Below are positions 63,160 to 64,000 of a stretch of DNA of 64,000 nt, one piece after another. The position numbers and the translations under genes were made by a program. The stretch is from Rhynchopus sp. YZ270_cl-10 (taxonomy: Eukaryota > Euglenozoa > Diplonemea > Diplonemida > Diplonemidae). Below the pieces are notes generated by a model, which was not told the origin of the DNA, ran no database searches, and saw only the letters and a list, made by a program, of their open reading frames with translations. The stretch is from contig OZ037875.1 of the NCBI GenBank assembly GCA_964035575.1, positions 1,392,681-1,456,680 on the forward strand. Direction: 5' to 3'. Every line of letters starts with the position of its first letter. The first letter of the stretch is position 1.

Positions 63160-64000
63160 TCCGCAAACCCGCAAACCCGCAAACCCGCAAACCCGCAAAC
63201 CCGCAAACCCGTAAACCCGCAAACCCGCAAACCCGCAAACCCGCAAACCCGCAAACCCGCAAACCCGCAAACCCGCAAACCCGCAAACCCGCAAACCCGC
63301 AAACCCGCAAACCCGCAAACCCGCAAACCCGCAAACCCGCAAACCCGCAAACCCGCAAACCCGCAAACCCGCAAACCCGCAAACCCGCAAACCCGCAAAC
63401 CCGCAAACCCGCAAACCCGTAAACCCGTAAACCCGCAAACCCGCAAACCCGCAAACCCGCAAACCCGCAAACCCGCAAACCCGCAAACCCGCAAACCCGT
63501 AAACCCGCAAACCCGCAAACCCGCAAACCCGCAAACCCGCAAACCCGCAAACCCGCAAACCCGCAAACCCGCAAACCCGCAAACCCGCAAACCCGCAAAC
63601 CCGCAAACCCGCAAACCCGCAAACCCGCAAACCCGCAAACCCGCAAACCCGCAAACCCGCAAACCCGCAAACCCGCAAACCCGCAAACCCGCAAACCCGT
63701 AAACCCGCAAACCCGCAAACCCGCAAACCCGCAAACCCGTAAACCCGCAAACCCGCAAACCCGCAAACCCGCAAACCCGCAAACCCGCAAACCCGCAAAC
63801 CCGCAAACCCGCAAACCCGCAAACCCGCAAACCCGCAAACCCGCAAACCCGCAAACCCGCAAACCCGCAAACCCGCAAACCCGCAAACCCGCAAACCCGC
63901 AAACCCGCAAACCCGCAAACCCGCAAACCCGCAAACCCGCAAACCCGCAAACCCGCAAACCCGCAAACCCGCAAACCCGCAAACCCGCAAACCCGCAAAC
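63160..64000. repeat. 8-bp minisatellite (AAACCCGC), at least 104 copies, running off the window
   Basis: Starts within actin codon 244 and continues to the last base. Occasional AAACCCGT variants (for example near 63212, 63420, 63428, 63500, 63700, 63740) are the only visible differences. The C-rich strand runs left to right. Confidence 0.95.

Noticed and set aside
63033-63998. Three minus-strand frames of about 275-321 residues with Val-Cys-Gly-Phe-Ala-Gly repeats
   Set aside because: Artefacts of the 8-bp array; all frames are open and the repeats are identical in each.
63160-64000. The AAACCCGC array as a chromosome-end telomere healing a break in actin
   Set aside because: At a right-hand chromosome end the strand running 5' to 3' outward should be G-rich. 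Here the left-to-right strand is C-rich, so the polarity is wrong for a telomere added onto the actin side. The same unit is also internal at 52744.

Overview
The window is nuclear DNA from a microbial eukaryote. The signs are a spliced actin gene, short GTATG...AG introns that are all phase 0, secretory and membrane proteins of eukaryotic type (prenylcysteine oxidase, NXPE-like PC-esterase proteins, GT61-like glycosyltransferases), TATA-like motifs, AATAAA-type 3' signals, long low-complexity spacers and many minisatellites. All three standard stop codons end genes. Start codons repeatedly sit in a CACAATG context. I cannot place the lineage from sequence alone; a free-living protist is likely. 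No operons, rRNA, tRNA or CRISPR arrays were seen.

Layout. Positions 1-11,605 hold a tandem array with a 4,184-bp unit carrying a secreted multicopper oxidase: the 3' end of one copy, two complete copies, then an orphan copy of the spacer. A 722-bp inverted-repeat element has inserted in that last spacer with a 5-bp target duplication. Positions 11.9-34.4 kb form a dense gene block, all on the + strand: NXPE-like esterase 1, an FkbM-type methyltransferase with a minisatellite in its intron, a long receiver-domain protein, an ankyrin protein, NXPE-like esterase 2, prenylcysteine oxidase, a GT61-like transferase, a frame-disrupted GT34-like transferase, and a membrane receptor joining a bacterial-type solute-binding domain to a class III cyclase-like domain. 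Positions 34.4-44.1 kb have no intact gene. They contain a 5.7-kb element bounded by ACGATCGTA-rich inverted repeats, with a decayed gene between 176-bp direct repeats inside it. Positions 44.2-48.35 kb carry two further GT61-like genes. Positions 48.4-59.4 kb are repeat-rich: arrays with 13-, 8- and 9-bp units, fold-back GTGCACC arrays, a GC-rich compound satellite, a 346-bp direct duplication and a dispersed repeat seen three times. Positions 59.4-64 kb hold a CCCH zinc-finger gene, an unidentified gene, and an actin gene cut off at residue 242 by an AAACCCGC array that runs to the window end.

How the genes fit together. Three GT61-like enzymes, a GT34-like remnant, two PC-esterase proteins and an FkbM methyltransferase, nearly all with signal peptides or anchors, suggest a cluster for building and decorating extracellular or surface glycans. 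The secreted mucin-like multicopper oxidases would act outside the cell. The binding-protein/cyclase receptor may sense an external solute. These links are inference from families and proximity.

A repeated gene architecture stands out. Both NXPE genes and two GT61 genes have a single phase-0 intron just before the stop codon, leaving last exons of only 6-18 codons.
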